NCBI GenBank assembly: GCA_900550935.1
Contig: URUD01000022.1
Coordinates: forward strand, 1 to 45,652
From: an uncultured Roseburia sp.
GTDB taxonomy: Bacteria > Bacillota > Clostridia > Lachnospirales > Lachnospiraceae
Length of the DNA stretch: 45,652 nucleotides
Direction: 5' to 3'
Below, one piece after another: positions 32,317-42,280 of the stretch. Under the pieces are notes generated by a model. The model was not told the DNA's origin and did not search any database. It was given only the letters and a program-made list of their open reading frames with translations. Position numbers and translations under genes: made by a program. Every line of letters starts with the position of its first letter. The stretch's first letter is position 1.

Positions 32317-35300
32317 TGCTCCGTTCCTTTCATTTTTTCTATGATCGCCTCTGCATTGTCAAACTGTTCCAGTTTCCGATAGCCAAAGCCCGGTATCCTT
32401 ACGTCAAAACCGCAGATCGTATGATAAGGACAGTAGTCACAGCCACTTCTGTCATCCAGCTGGTACGGTTTTACCGAAACATCCCCGGCAAAAATATCCT
32501 GTCCAGTCTTTTTGATCTTCTCCCTGACATAGTCACGCATCACGCCAAATTCATAGGTACTTGCCACTTTTGAAGTTGCGCGCAGAGAACCGTCTGACTT
32601 TAATCCGACCGGGATAACAGATGAAGTGCCGCTTATCTCGGTATCCATTGCCCCGTACACATCCGGCGATTCGTTGACCAGGCCGTTTAACTTCAGTTGT
32701 TCTAAGATCGCACGCCGGATCTCTTCTTCTGACTGCGTTCCATCGGTCTCTACCATCGGATCTGTGATGTGGTAATAAAAGATCCCCGCCGGCTCCGCCT
32801 CTTTTTCCGGGTGCTGCTTCTCCACCAGTTCCAGTGCCGCATTTAAGTAGACCACCAGCTGTAACTGCAGTCCGTGATACAGATTCAGAAGTGAAAAAGA
32901 GGTATTTCCCGATTTATAATCTATGATCTTTACATAGATCTTATCATCTGTCTCGTAGGTATCGATCCGGTCGATACGCCCTAACAGTTTCATCTTTTCT
33001 TCTTCGCCCAGTGTAAAGTTGACCGCATCCAGCTGATTGACCTTCGAAAACGATACTTCAAAACCGGATGGCGTAAATTTTCCTTTCCGGATCTGCGCAA
33101 GCAGTGCCCACACGGTACGGTGCACAGTGCGCTTCATCCGCTCCAAAAGATAGCGGTTTCTTGCATGTTCAAACACGGAGGCATCCTCGTATTTTGCCAC
33201 CGCATCCTCCATGCTCTCAGCGATCCACTCCTCCTGCTTCTCTTCCGGTACATCAAACCAGCTATACTCCGATGCCTCGATCTTCTTTGAGAAATGTTCC
33301 AACACATCATGATAGATATTTCCCATGTCCACACTTGCAAATTCCTGCTGCTCACGCTCCCGCAGAAGAAGTCCATAAGTCAGATAATGGGAAAACGCAC
33401 AGGATGCAAACCGCTCTAACCGCGTAACACTGTTGGTCAGTGTATCTCCGTAAAGTGCCTTGATGACCGCCCGGTCGATCGGCAGATCGCTGTGTATCGT
33501 ATAGGCTGCATCCAGCAGTTTTTCTGCCCGCTTACTGTATGTTTCATTGGAAAAATACCAGGATGCCAGCGCGAGCCAACGCTCCTTCCACACCGGATCT
33601 TCCAGTGCTTCCTCCTTTAATCCTTCCATATAAAATGCCATGGCACTCTCCGGTGTCAGCAGTTCCTCTGCCGTCCGCATTTCCTCGATCTCTTCCACTT
33701 TCAGTGCCGGAAACAGCGCGCATAATGTACCGATCAGATAAGAACGGCGCAGTGCCTTTCCATCTGCATTGACTCTCGCATAAGTTACATAGAGTCTGTG
33801 GGAAGGTTTTGTCATATTCAGATACAGGTAGAATTTCTGGATAAACACTTTTTCCCTTGCCGTCGGTGCCAGTTCCAGTTTACATTCCGACATCTTTTCC
33901 CGCTCAAACTGCGATAAAATGCCGCCCTGTTTTCCCGATTTTGGCACGATCCCATCATTGACTCCTACAAAGAATAAGATCTTAATGTGGTTTAATCTGG
34001 TCCGCTCCATATCACCGATAATGACCTTGTCATTTCCCGGCGGGATCACGCCGACTTTTGCCGCCTCAAAACCGGCATCCAGAATATCGCTGTACTCCCG
34101 GATGGAAATCACCTCATCCCCTAACAGTGCCGTCACTTTATCCAGCAGATCCATCGTGATCCGGTAGATCTGTGCATACTCTTTTGCCCTGGTCTGGGAA
34201 AGCGGATCCATCTGCCCGGCGTACTCTTCCTCACGTTTTTTTAACAGTTCCTCTAACCCCAGATCACGGATCAGCGTATACAGCGCGTAGGTCTGCATTT
34301 TTACATTTTCTTTTTCCCCATGGAACGCCTGATAAAGCGGCTGAAAGCTGACATACATCGCCTCTCTGACTTCGTTTAACCTTGCCATGTCAAGCAGTGT
34401 ATCGTCCGGCATGACAAACGTCCAGTCCCGTTTCCATCTGCGATTTCCACGGATGCCCTTTGCCAGGATATAATTTTCCAGTGCATCCACATCATCCTCA
34501 GTCAGCGGATCGTTCCACGTTTCCACTTCTTCCGTGCGCCCGCTTCTTTTTGCTGCACACAAAAGCAGATTTTCCGCAAGACCGCACCGCAAAAAGCGGA
34601 AGACACTCTCATACGAAAAATCCTGTTCTACGATCTCCAACATGGAACGGATACATTCGGTAAAAGGATGGAACAGAATGTTTTTGGTCTGGTCAATAAA
34701 GTAAGGGATGTCATACTGCGCAAAGATTTCCGGCACATAATTGGCATACTGGATCACATCGCCCGTCACCACTGCCATATCGCGGTAACAGTATCCCTCT
34801 TCTTTTGCCAGGTGCGTTATCTTCTGTGCGACATAGCGCAGTTCCTCTCTCGGATTTTTTAAACATGCAATCCTGATATGTTCCGGCTCCGTCTCCTCAT
34901 CCGCCACATGATCTTTTCCCATCCGGAACAGATTCTGTTCCAGAAACAAAAGATCCGGTGCATTCTGATACCGTCTGTGCTCCCCGGTTCCCAACACAAC
35001 CGCATCCTCAACCGGAATATGTAACTCCATTGCCATCTGCTGCAGTACCTGCACCGTTTTTTTACTCATCGAAAAAAGTTCATGCACGCCCCTGCTATGA
35101 TAAAAATCTTCCCGGACATCCATCGTAACTGCAACGATCATCTGATCTGCGATCTGAATCAGCCGCTTCATCAGCCGGTTCTGGATCGGCGTAAATCCGG
35201 TAAATTCATCAAACACGATCACACTTCCGGCAAGAAGAGCCGATTCGTCTGCTACATCACAGAGTAACGACAACACCTCTTCTGCGGTGATAAACTTTCC

Positions 35301-35813
35301 TTCCAGATACTCACTGAATCCCCGGTACATCGTAAGGATATCCTGCATTTTCATGCGGAGAGTCTCACTGATGGATGCCTCGTTTAAAAAGTCCTCCAGA
35401 AGTTCCGGCGTGATATTGTACTGGGTCAGCTCAGAAAGAAGTGATTTAACCTCCCCGATATAGCCCATCTTATTGATGTTTCCGCCCAGTGCGCGAAGCT
35501 GCTCTTTTTGCTGCTCTGCCACCTTGCGCAGCACCAGATTTTTGCCGGTCTCCTCCAAAATGACCAGTTCCTGTTTGCCCAGTTCGTCAAACACACGGTA
35601 GGCAAGTCTGGCGAAACTGAGCACGTCCACGTTCATAATGGCGTGATCTGCCTGCCGCTCCACAAGCTCTCTCTGTGTCTGCATGGTAAACTGTTCCGGC
35701 ACGATAACGAGAAAGTTCTGCTCCGGGTGTTCCTTTGCCTGCGCAAGTACCTTCTCATACAGATAACTGGATTTTCCACTGCCGGAATTTCCAAATACAA
35801 ACTGTAATGACAT
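32313..35813 (-). CDS. addB: ATP-dependent nuclease subunit AddB
   Basis: The 1,166-residue partner of AddA. The N-terminal Walker A motif is GNSGSGKS (8-15). An inactivated-helicase-like body follows. The C-terminal nuclease domain carries IIDYKSG, and the iron-sulfur staple is formed by Cys in ERFASCAFSHY together with SGCDYCPYHTICGFD (about Cys1125, Cys1128, Cys1134). GGAGG precedes ATG 35813. Located between tdk and addA. Confidence 0.97.
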   Translation of the reverse strand: MSLQFVFGNSGSGKSSYLYEKVLAQAKEHPEQNFLVIVPEQFTMQTQRELVERQADHAIMNVDVLSFARLAYRVFDELGKQELVILEETGKNLVLRKVAEQQKEQLRALGGNINKMGYIGEVKSLLSELTQYNITPELLEDFLNEASISETLRMKMQDILTMYRGFSEYLEGKFITAEEVLSLLCDVADESALLAGSVIVFDEFTGFTPIQNRLMKRLIQIADQMIVAVTMDVREDFYHSRGVHELFSMSKKTVQVLQQMAMELHIPVEDAVVLGTGEHRRYQNAPDLLFLEQNLFRMGKDHVADEETEPEHIRIACLKNPREELRYVAQKITHLAKEEGYCYRDMAVVTGDVIQYANYVPEIFAQYDIPYFIDQTKNILFHPFTECIRSMLEIVEQDFSYESVFRFLRCGLAENLLLCAAKRSGRTEEVETWNDPLTEDDVDALENYILAKGIRGNRRWKRDWTFVMPDDTLLDMARLNEVREAMYVSFQPLYQAFHGEKENVKMQTYALYTLIRDLGLEELLKKREEEYAGQMDPLSQTRAKEYAQIYRITMDLLDKVTALLGDEVISIREYSDILDAGFEAAKVGVIPPGNDKVIIGDMERTRLNHIKILFFVGVNDGIVPKSGKQGGILSQFEREKMSECKLELAPTAREKVFIQKFYLYLNMTKPSHRLYVTYARVNADGKALRRSYLIGTLCALFPALKVEEIEEMRTAEELLTPESAMAFYMEGLKEEALEDPVWKERWLALASWYFSNETYSKRAEKLLDAAYTIHSDLPIDRAVIKALYGDTLTNSVTRLERFASCAFSHYLTYGLLLREREQQEFASVDMGNIYHDVLEHFSKKIEASEYSWFDVPEEKQEEWIAESMEDAVAKYEDASVFEHARNRYLLERMKRTVHRTVWALLAQIRKGKFTPSGFEVSFSKVNQLDAVNFTLGEEEKMKLLGRIDRIDTYETDDKIYVKIIDYKSGNTSFSLLNLYHGLQLQLVVYLNAALELVEKQHPEKEAEPAGIFYYHITDPMVETDGTQSEEEIRRAILEQLKLNGLVNESPDVYGAMDTEISGTSSVIPVGLKSDGSLRATSKVASTYEFGVMRDYVREKIKKTGQDIFAGDVSVKPYQLDDRSGCDYCPYHTICGFDVRIPGFGYRKLEQFDNAEAIIEKMKGTEQ

Positions 35814-35841
35814 TACATTCCTCCATGTTTATATTTACAAT

Positions 35842-36423
35842 TTATGCACCCGGCACAAAATCCGGTCCTAAGTTTCCTTCGCGCCAGTGTTTTCTGCACA
35901 ATGCCACATAGGAATCATTGCCGCCCAAAACAACCTGTTCTCCCTCACGCACGATCCCGTTCTGATTGAATCTGGCATTGCATTTTGCAGCTCTTCCACA
36001 CCAGCACACGGTCTTGATCTCCTCGACCTGATCTGCCCATGCCAAAAGCCACATGCTGCCCGGGAACAGATTATTTCTGAAATCGGCACGCAATCCGTAG
36101 CAGATGACCGGAAGATTGCAGTCATCCACAAGATGTACCATAAATTCTACCTGCTCCTTGCTGCAGAACTGTGCCTCATCCACGATCATGCAGTCATATT
36201 TTAAAATCTCCGCCTCCGGCATCTCCATGACCTCTTCCATCCAGATACAGTTCTCTTTTAACCCCATCCTGGAACTGACGATCTTTTCCCCGTCTCTGGT
36301 ATCTGCTGCCGGCTTTGTCAGCAGTGCCCTTTTTCCTCTTTCTCTGTAATTGTACTCTACCATCAGGGCATTTGCCGTTTTTGAGCTTCCCATCGCTCCA
36401 TACCGGAAATATAACTTTGCCAT
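35842..36423 (-). CDS. tdk: Thymidine kinase (type II)
   Basis: Phosphorylates thymidine in the salvage pathway. From ATG 36423 (GGAGG upstream) it has 193 residues. It has the P-loop GAMGSSKT, the Walker B motif CMIVDEAQF, the lasso loop YGLRADFRNNLFPGS, and a zinc ribbon with CWCGRAAKC and CRKH. An upstream ATG at 36435 adds four residues without a ribosome site. First gene of the run tdk-addB-addA-maf. Confidence 0.95.
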   Translation of the reverse strand: MAKLYFRYGAMGSSKTANALMVEYNYRERGKRALLTKPAADTRDGEKIVSSRMGLKENCIWMEEVMEMPEAEILKYDCMIVDEAQFCSKEQVEFMVHLVDDCNLPVICYGLRADFRNNLFPGSMWLLAWADQVEEIKTVCWCGRAAKCNARFNQNGIVREGEQVVLGGNDSYVALCRKHWREGNLGPDFVPGA

Positions 36424-36479
36424 TGTTTCCTCCACACATGTCTGTTTTTGCAGTTCTCCCCGAACTACGCATAATATCT

Positions 36480-36488
36480 ATTGTAGCA
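36480..36488 (-). promoter_or_regulatory. Extended -10 promoter upstream of tdk
   Basis: On the minus strand TGC-TACAAT (36488-36480), identical to the extended -10 of the MacAB-like operon. The hexamer at 17 bases, TGTAAA, is a weak -35. Confidence 0.5.
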
Positions 36489-36503
36489 TAAAAACAATGG
36501 AAT

Positions 36504-37892
36504 TTACAGCCCCCGAATCTTCTGCTGGTTCTCTTCGACCCGTTCTCTGGTCAGCGGATATAAAAACAATAACAGCAGGCCTCCCGCCAAAAAGCTGACC
36601 GCCGGTATCCACATGGAGATCGCATAAATGCTTTCCCTTACCGCCTCCGTCTGCACCTTTGCCGTCTCTTCATAACCGATGAGCGCAAGGGCAAACCCTC
36701 CGATCCCGCCTGCTAATGCCTGCCCCAACTTTCTTGCAAACGAATAGACCGCATACACCGTCCCGTCTTTTCTCCTGCCGGTGCGCACCTGATAGTCGTC
36801 AATAACATCCGATAGAAATGCCCAGGTCACGATCGTATAATATCCCACCGCAGCATAGGCAAAAAACAGCCAGATCAGATAGATCCCAGGGTTCTTAATG
36901 TGCAGAAAATAAATGAGGAAATAGATTGCCGCAGTCGCAAGCAATGAGACGGTTCCGGCTTCCTTTTTCCCGAATTTTCTGGTGATCTTACCGCCAAACG
37001 GTGCGATCAAAAGTGTGGCAAGCAATGAGACGATACTTACCCATGCCAGATATCCGGTGTCCCCGAAATAATCCAGAAATAAATACTGGTTTAAAGAGGC
37101 AATGGAGAGATTGGCGATCAGAGACAGCAGGGCACCTGCCATCACAGCAAGAAACGCCTTATCACGCATCAGCTCCTTTAAGTCCACAAGCAGTGTGCTC
37201 TCCTTCTTTTCACTCTGTGGCAGTTCCACCCGCTCCTGACAGAAGCGGTAACAGAGGAAATAACACAGGATGGCAAACAGTGCGAACAGGATCGCGACAA
37301 GAAGGAACCGCTCCCCGCTTGGCACACTGTTTCCACTTTCGTCTTTCACATAGACGAGCATCGGCGTTAAAATTCCCACAAATACGCCTGCAAACAGTGC
37401 TCCCATCGTGCGGTAGGTGGAAAGGCTCGTCCGCTCCGCCGCATCTGCCGTGATGACCGATGCCATCGAACCGTAGGGGATATTGATCCCGGTATAGCAG
37501 ATGCTTCCCCACAGAATATAGGTCACGATCACATACGCGATCTTTGCCGGATAAGCCCAGTCCGCGATCAGATAGTTATACATCAGCACGCTCGCGATCG
37601 CCACCGGAACTGCCATCCGCCGGATCCAGGGACGAAATCTGCCGTCTTTCTGTGTCCTGCTGTTATCGCAGAGATTTCCCATACCTACATCTGTGAACGC
37701 ATCCACTAGTCTTGCCGTCAAAAATAAAGCTCCCACAAATCCTGCCGTGACACCGAGTACTTTGGTATAAAACACCATCAGATAGGATGCCGCCATCTGG
37801 AAGGAGAAATCATTTCCCAGATCTCCAAGCAGATATCCGATCTTGTCCCTGCTGCCAAACGGTTGTTTCTTTTTGCTTTCTTCCTGCCCCAC
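36504..37892 (-). CDS. GPH-family sugar:cation symporter (MFS)
   Basis: Glycoside-pentoside-hexuronide:cation symporter of about 462 residues and 12 membrane segments. DKIGYLLGDLGNDFSFQMAASYLMVFY at the start is the GPH signature (key residues GDLGND). VDAFTDVGMGNLCDNSRTQKDGRFRPWI and later VTWAFLSDVIDDYQVRTGRRKDGTVYAVYSF are the family's loop motifs. The start is GTG at 37892 (GGAGG six bases upstream) rather than GTG 37910. It lies downstream of the galM-containing pentose operon, separated by a hairpin, suggesting a pentose or pentoside substrate (inference). Confidence 0.88.
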   Translation of the reverse strand: MGQEESKKKQPFGSRDKIGYLLGDLGNDFSFQMAASYLMVFYTKVLGVTAGFVGALFLTARLVDAFTDVGMGNLCDNSRTQKDGRFRPWIRRMAVPVAIASVLMYNYLIADWAYPAKIAYVIVTYILWGSICYTGINIPYGSMASVITADAAERTSLSTYRTMGALFAGVFVGILTPMLVYVKDESGNSVPSGERFLLVAILFALFAILCYFLCYRFCQERVELPQSEKKESTLLVDLKELMRDKAFLAVMAGALLSLIANLSIASLNQYLFLDYFGDTGYLAWVSIVSLLATLLIAPFGGKITRKFGKKEAGTVSLLATAAIYFLIYFLHIKNPGIYLIWLFFAYAAVGYYTIVTWAFLSDVIDDYQVRTGRRKDGTVYAVYSFARKLGQALAGGIGGFALALIGYEETAKVQTEAVRESIYAISMWIPAVSFLAGGLLLLFLYPLTRERVEENQQKIRGL

Positions 37893-37931
37893 TTTTTTCC
37901 TCCAAATCACATTTCTGATCTTTTAGATAGT

Positions 37932-37977
37932 TTTAGCCCGTTTTTCCGGAAATATACATTCCGAAAAAACGGGCTAA
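37932..37977 (-). terminator. Long hairpin downstream of galM
   Basis: TTTAGCCCGTTTTT (37932-37945) pairs with the segment ending GGGCTAAA (to 37977); the stem continues through CGGAA/TTCCG with one mismatch, about 20 bp, with an eight- to ten-base loop. There is no strong U tract, so it may be a partial terminator or a processing hairpin between galM and the symporter. Confidence 0.6.
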
Positions 37978-38003
37978 ACAGGAAGGATTTCTAATATTAA
38001 ATT

Positions 38004-39050
38004 TTATTTTTCAACAGAAAAACTGTACTTCGTAGAAGAATGATATACCTCTCCCGGCTGTAAGATCGGGCTCTTGAAATTTGCCTCATTGATCGCATTC
38101 GGGAAATACTGTGTTTCCAGACAGAAACCGCAACGATCCATATAAGCGGCACCGCCTTTTCCGGTCTGATTTCCGATAAAGTTTCCGGTGTATAACTGTA
38201 TTCCGACACAATCGGTATACACATCCATCATGATCCCGCTCTTTGCTGCCTTTGCCCTTGCTGCTAACTGCATTGTGCCATCCGCTTTGTCCAGCACATA
38301 GTTATGATCATAACCATTGCCATAGACAAGCTGTGTAAAGTCTGCTCCGATATCCGTTCCGATCTTTTTCATCTTTCTGAAATCCATCGGTGTTCCGGCT
38401 ACTTTTTCAACCTCTCCGGTCGGGATCGCTTTCGCACTCTTTACCGGGGTAAAATAAGATGCCAGGATCTCAAGTTCCTGATCTTTCACGCTTCCGCTCT
38501 CATGACCATCCAGATTGAAATAACTGTGATTGGTAAAGTTTGCAACGGTGGTTGCATCCGTTACTGCCTCGTAAGCGATCACAAGCTCATTTTCATCGGT
38601 CAGCGTATATGTGACTTTTGCGGTCATGGTTCCTGGGAAGTCCTGTTCTTTATCACGACTTACCAGAGAAAATGTGATCTTTTGATCTCCTTTCTCTTCC
38701 ACTGTCCAGATTTTCTCGCTGAATCCGTTTTTACCGCTATGCAGGTTATTCTCATTATCATTTGCCTCAAGCGGGTACTCAACGCCGTTTAACGTAATCT
38801 TTGCATCACTGATACGGTTTGCATTTCTTCCGATCACGGCACCAAAATAGCAGGTATTCTCCTGATACTCTACCGGTGTGTCATATCCCAGTATCACATC
38901 TTTGCTGTCGCCGTTTTTATCTTTGACCTTGATCGATACGAGGGTTGCACCAAGATCCATCACAGCCACTTCCATGCCAGTTCCATTTACCAGCACATAT
39001 TTTGTAACCTCTGCACCTTCTTTTGTTTTTCCAAATAATATCTGTTCCAT
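38004..39050 (-). CDS. galM: Galactose mutarotase (aldose 1-epimerase)
   Basis: Interconverts alpha- and beta-anomers of aldoses. From ATG 39050 (GGAG six bases upstream; ATG 39062 is an alternative) it has about 348 residues. Family motifs are GAVIGRNANRISD, NLHSGKNGFSEKIW, the catalytic NHSYFNLDGH and a late QTGKGGAAYMDRCGFCLETQYFPNAIN segment with the catalytic Glu. In this operon it may act on arabinose or galactose entering as mixed anomers. Confidence 0.95.
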   Translation of the reverse strand: MEQILFGKTKEGAEVTKYVLVNGTGMEVAVMDLGATLVSIKVKDKNGDSKDVILGYDTPVEYQENTCYFGAVIGRNANRISDAKITLNGVEYPLEANDNENNLHSGKNGFSEKIWTVEEKGDQKITFSLVSRDKEQDFPGTMTAKVTYTLTDENELVIAYEAVTDATTVANFTNHSYFNLDGHESGSVKDQELEILASYFTPVKSAKAIPTGEVEKVAGTPMDFRKMKKIGTDIGADFTQLVYGNGYDHNYVLDKADGTMQLAARAKAAKSGIMMDVYTDCVGIQLYTGNFIGNQTGKGGAAYMDRCGFCLETQYFPNAINEANFKSPILQPGEVYHSSTKYSFSVEK

Positions 39051-39069
39051 GCTTGTCTCCATTCCACCT

Positions 39070-39765
39070 TTAATTCTGACCGTAATAGGCGTTTGCACCA
39101 TGTTTCCGGTAAAAATGTTTTTCTTTGATGCAGTCCGGTGCCGGAAGTACTTTCGGGTTTAACAGTTCTGTGTTTTTCGCCATCTTTGCCACTTCCTCTA
39201 AAACAACTGCATTGTGGACTGCCTCTGCAGCATCCTTGCCCCAGGTAAATGGGCCGTGATTTTTGCAAAGGACTGCCGGTGTGTACATCGGATTGATCTC
39301 ACGTTCTTCAAACGTTTCAATGATCACCTTTCCGGTGTTTTTCTCATATGCTTCTTCGATCTCCTGCTTAGTCAGATTTCTCGCACATGGGATCGGTCCA
39401 AAGAAATAATCTGCATGTGTGGTCCCATAGAGTGGAATATCTCTTCCTGCCTGCGCCCACGCAACTGCCTCCGGTGAATGTGTATGAACGATCCCACCGA
39501 TCTCCTTGTATTTCTTATAGAGTTCCAGATGGGTTGCCGTATCAGAAGACGGTTTGTATCTTCCCTCGATCCTGTTGCCCTCTAAATCCATTACAACCAT
39601 ATCATCCGGCGATAAGGCATCATAGTCCACGCCACTTGGTTTAATGACAAAATATCCGGTCTCTCTGTCAATCCCACTGACATTTCCCCAGGTATAAGTG
39701 ATCAGTCCACGGTGTGGCAGTTCCATATTTGCTTCATAAACCTGTTTTTTTAATTCTTCTAACAT
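39070..39765 (-). CDS. araD: L-ribulose-5-phosphate 4-epimerase
   Basis: Zinc enzyme of the class II aldolase/adducin fold converting L-ribulose 5-phosphate to D-xylulose 5-phosphate. The 231-residue protein has GLITYTWGNVSGIDRETG at the N-terminus, KPSSDTATHLELY, and the metal ligands in HTHSPEAVAWAQ (two histidines) and VLCKNHGPFTWG. It connects L-arabinose or L-ribulose catabolism to the transketolase and transaldolase genes directly upstream. No araA or araB is in the window. Confidence 0.95.
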   Translation of the reverse strand: MLEELKKQVYEANMELPHRGLITYTWGNVSGIDRETGYFVIKPSGVDYDALSPDDMVVMDLEGNRIEGRYKPSSDTATHLELYKKYKEIGGIVHTHSPEAVAWAQAGRDIPLYGTTHADYFFGPIPCARNLTKQEIEEAYEKNTGKVIIETFEEREINPMYTPAVLCKNHGPFTWGKDAAEAVHNAVVLEEVAKMAKNTELLNPKVLPAPDCIKEKHFYRKHGANAYYGQN

Positions 39766-39796
39766 GTTATAAAACCTGCGCCTTTCCGTTTCTATT

Positions 39797-40738
39797 CTAT
39801 TTTAATTCATTTGCGATACGATTTGCAATACCTTCTGCATCTAATTCATATTTGTGCAGAAGCTCTTTTGCAGGTCCGGACTCACCGAATCTGTCATTGA
39901 CACCGATCCTGGTCACTTTCGTCGGGCATTTCTCAGAAAGCAGTTCACAGACTGCTCCGCCTAACCCTCCGATAATGGAATGTTCTTCCACGGTAAAGAT
40001 GCGCCCGGTCTGTTTTGCTGCCGAAAGAATGATTTCTTCGTCTAACGGTTTGATCGTGTGGATATTGATCACCTGCACATCAATGCCCTGCTCTGCCAAA
40101 AGTCCGGCTGCCTTTAACGACTCTGATACGCAAAGTCCGGTTGCAACGATCGTTGCATCTTTTCCTTTTCGAAGTTCTACGCCTTTTCCGATCTCAAATT
40201 TATAGTCCGGTCTGTCATTGATAACCGGCACTGCCAGACGTCCGAATCTTAAATATACCGGTCCATCGTACTCATACGCCGCTCTTACTGCTGCTTTAGT
40301 CTCGACATCATCACTCGGGTTGATGATGACCATGCCCGGGATCTCACGCATCAGTCCGATGTCCTCATTACACTGATGGGATGCACCATCCTCCCCTACG
40401 GAGATACCTGCATGTGTTGCACCGATCTTTACATTCAGATGCGGATAGCCGATGGAGTTACGCACCTGCTCGTAGGCACGGCCTGCTGCAAACATTGCAA
40501 AGGTACTGATAAACGGTACTTTTCCACAGGTAGAAAGTCCTGCTGCAATACCCGTCATATTTGCCTCTGCGATACCACAGTCAATGTGACGCTCCGGAAA
40601 TGCTTTTTTGAAAATACCTGTTTTGGTTGCTGCTGCCAGATCGGCATCTAACACAACAAGATTTTCTTTTTCTTTTCCCAATTCAGCTAAAGCATTGCCA
40701 TAACTCTCTCTGGTTGCGATCATTTTTACTTCTGACAT
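39797..40738 (-). CDS. Transketolase, C-terminal (pyrimidine-binding and C) subunit
   Basis: 313-residue half of a split transketolase. It carries the pyrimidine-binding domain (DCGIAEANMTGIAAGLSTCGKVPF, with the Glu that activates thiamine diphosphate; STFAMFAAGRAYEQVRNSI) and the C-terminal domain (TVEEHSIIGGLGGAVCELL). It overlaps the N-terminal subunit gene by 13 bases and has its own start. Split transketolases are common in Clostridia and archaea. It moves two-carbon units between sugar phosphates in the pentose phosphate pathway. Confidence 0.95.
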   Translation of the reverse strand: MSEVKMIATRESYGNALAELGKEKENLVVLDADLAAATKTGIFKKAFPERHIDCGIAEANMTGIAAGLSTCGKVPFISTFAMFAAGRAYEQVRNSIGYPHLNVKIGATHAGISVGEDGASHQCNEDIGLMREIPGMVIINPSDDVETKAAVRAAYEYDGPVYLRFGRLAVPVINDRPDYKFEIGKGVELRKGKDATIVATGLCVSESLKAAGLLAEQGIDVQVINIHTIKPLDEEIILSAAKQTGRIFTVEEHSIIGGLGGAVCELLSEKCPTKVTRIGVNDRFGESGPAKELLHKYELDAEGIANRIANELK

Positions 40739-41562
40739 AATGCTTCACCTGCTTTCTTTAATTCTTCCATTGCGATCTCATATTCACTGTCATTTGGTGC
40801 TTTTCCATGCCAGTCTACCTGATTTTCCATATAGGAAACACCTTTTCCTTTTAAGGTGTGGGCAACGATCGCGGTCGGCATGCCTTTGGTATTTCTCGCT
40901 TCCTGAAAGGCAGCCTCAAGCTCATCGAAATCATTTCCATTGCAGTTGATGACGTGGAAATTGAATGCTTCGAATTTTTTATCGATCGGGTATGGAGAAC
41001 ATACCTCACTGATCGGTCCGTCGATCTGTAAATTATTGTTGTCTACGATCACAACAAGATTGTCTAATTTCCGGTGTCCGGCAAACATTGCTGCCTCCCA
41101 GATCTGACCCTCCTCGATCTCTCCGTCTCCGCAGAGTGCATAGACCCTGTAGTCCTTACCATCCATCTTGCCGGCTAATGCCATACCGACTGCTGCGGAA
41201 AGTCCCTGTCCGAGTGAACCGGAGGACATATCTACACCCGGGATATGTTTCATATCCGGATGTCCCTGAAGGTAAGAACCGGTATGACGCAGTGTCTTTA
41301 AGTCCTCCACCGGGAAAAATCCTCTGTTTGCCAAAGCCGCATAAAGACCAGGAGCCGTATGTCCTTTGGAAAGGACAAAACGGTCTCTGTTCTCCATTTT
41401 CGGATTTTTCGGATCAATGTTCATCTCTTCGAAATATAAGTATGTAAAAATATCTGCTGCTGAAAGCGATCCGCCTGGGTGTCCGCATTTTGCTGCGTGT
41501 GTTGCTGTTACAATCCCTTTTCGCACTTCAACGGCTGTTTTTTCAAGCTCTGTTTTGTTCAT
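40726..41562 (-). CDS. Transketolase, N-terminal (diphosphate-binding) subunit
   Basis: 279-residue partner, from ATG 41562 (AAGGAG six bases upstream; ATG 41565 immediately before it is less well spaced). It has the histidine-rich start AAKCGHPGGSLSAADI, SKGHTAPGLYAAL, SSGSLGQGLSAAVGMA and the thiamine-diphosphate motif CGDGEIEEGQIWEA...VVIVDNNNLQIDG. The two subunits are adjacent and overlapping, as expected for a heteromeric enzyme. It lies 13 bases after tal. Confidence 0.95.
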   Translation of the reverse strand: MNKTELEKTAVEVRKGIVTATHAAKCGHPGGSLSAADIFTYLYFEEMNIDPKNPKMENRDRFVLSKGHTAPGLYAALANRGFFPVEDLKTLRHTGSYLQGHPDMKHIPGVDMSSGSLGQGLSAAVGMALAGKMDGKDYRVYALCGDGEIEEGQIWEAAMFAGHRKLDNLVVIVDNNNLQIDGPISEVCSPYPIDKKFEAFNFHVINCNGNDFDELEAAFQEARNTKGMPTAIVAHTLKGKGVSYMENQVDWHGKAPNDSEYEIAMEELKKAGEALCQK

Positions 41563-41575
41563 CATTTTCTCCTTA

Positions 41576-42229
41576 TTAATCTCCGAAAACAGCTCTGTAA
41601 TCTTTCTGGAATTTTTCAATACCTGCATCCGTCAACGGGTGTCTGGTCATCTGCTCAATTACTGCATATGGAACGGTTGCGATATGTGCGCCTGCCAGTG
41701 CACAGTCCGTTACATGGATCGGATTACGGATCGATGCTGCAATGATCTCTGTCTCTAATCCGTAATTATCAAAGATCTGTACGATATCCTGGATCAGGTC
41801 GATGCCTGCGGTACTGATATCATCGAGTCTTCCTAAAAATGGTGATACATAGGTTGCACCTGCTCTTGCTGCAAGAAGTGCCTGGTTTGCGGTAAAGATC
41901 AGTGTAACATTGGTCTTGATGCCCTCTGCGGAAAGTACTTTAACAGCTTTTAAGCCTTCTACGGTCATTGGGATCTTTACGACCATGTTTGGATGGATGG
42001 CTGCGATCTCTCGACCCTCTTTGATCATGCCCTCTGCATCTACGGTAGTTGCTTTGACTTCTCCACTGATTGGCCCGTCCACGATCGTTGTGATCTCTTT
42101 GATGACCTCTTTAAAGTCTCTTCCCTCTTTTGCGATCAGGGATGGATTGGTTGTAACCCCGCAAATAACCCCCATATCATTTGCTTTGCGAATATCTTCT
42201 ACATTCGCTGTGTCGATAAAAAATTTCAT
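41576..42229 (-). CDS. tal: Transaldolase, small TalC/FSA-type
   Basis: Transfers dihydroxyacetone units between sugar phosphates. From ATG 42229 it has 217 residues, the normal length. It starts MKFFIDTANVEDIRKA, has GVTTNPSLI, the Schiff-base lysine in VVKIPMTVEGLKAV, NVTLIFTANQALLAARAGATYVSPFLGR and ends in HPLTDAGIEKFQKDY. The reading frame stays open to 42427 but the added residues run across the junction into degV sequence in another frame and are not part of the protein. AAAGGAG precedes ATG 42229. First gene of the tal-transketolase-araD-galM operon. Confidence 0.95.
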   Translation of the reverse strand: MKFFIDTANVEDIRKANDMGVICGVTTNPSLIAKEGRDFKEVIKEITTIVDGPISGEVKATTVDAEGMIKEGREIAAIHPNMVVKIPMTVEGLKAVKVLSAEGIKTNVTLIFTANQALLAARAGATYVSPFLGRLDDISTAGIDLIQDIVQIFDNYGLETEIIAASIRNPIHVTDCALAGAHIATVPYAVIEQMTRHPLTDAGIEKFQKDYRAVFGD

Positions 42230-42251
42230 TTTACTTCTCCTTTCTGCTTTT

Positions 42252-42267
42252 GCGTGCACGCGCACGC
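42252..42267. repeat. GC-rich inverted repeat in the tal leader
   Basis: GCGTGC (42252-42257), ACGC, GCACGC (42262-42267), a perfect 6-bp inverted repeat between the tal promoter and its ribosome site. It may be an operator or a small 5'-leader hairpin. Confidence 0.45.
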
Positions 42268-42280
42268 CTTTGTTGTTTAT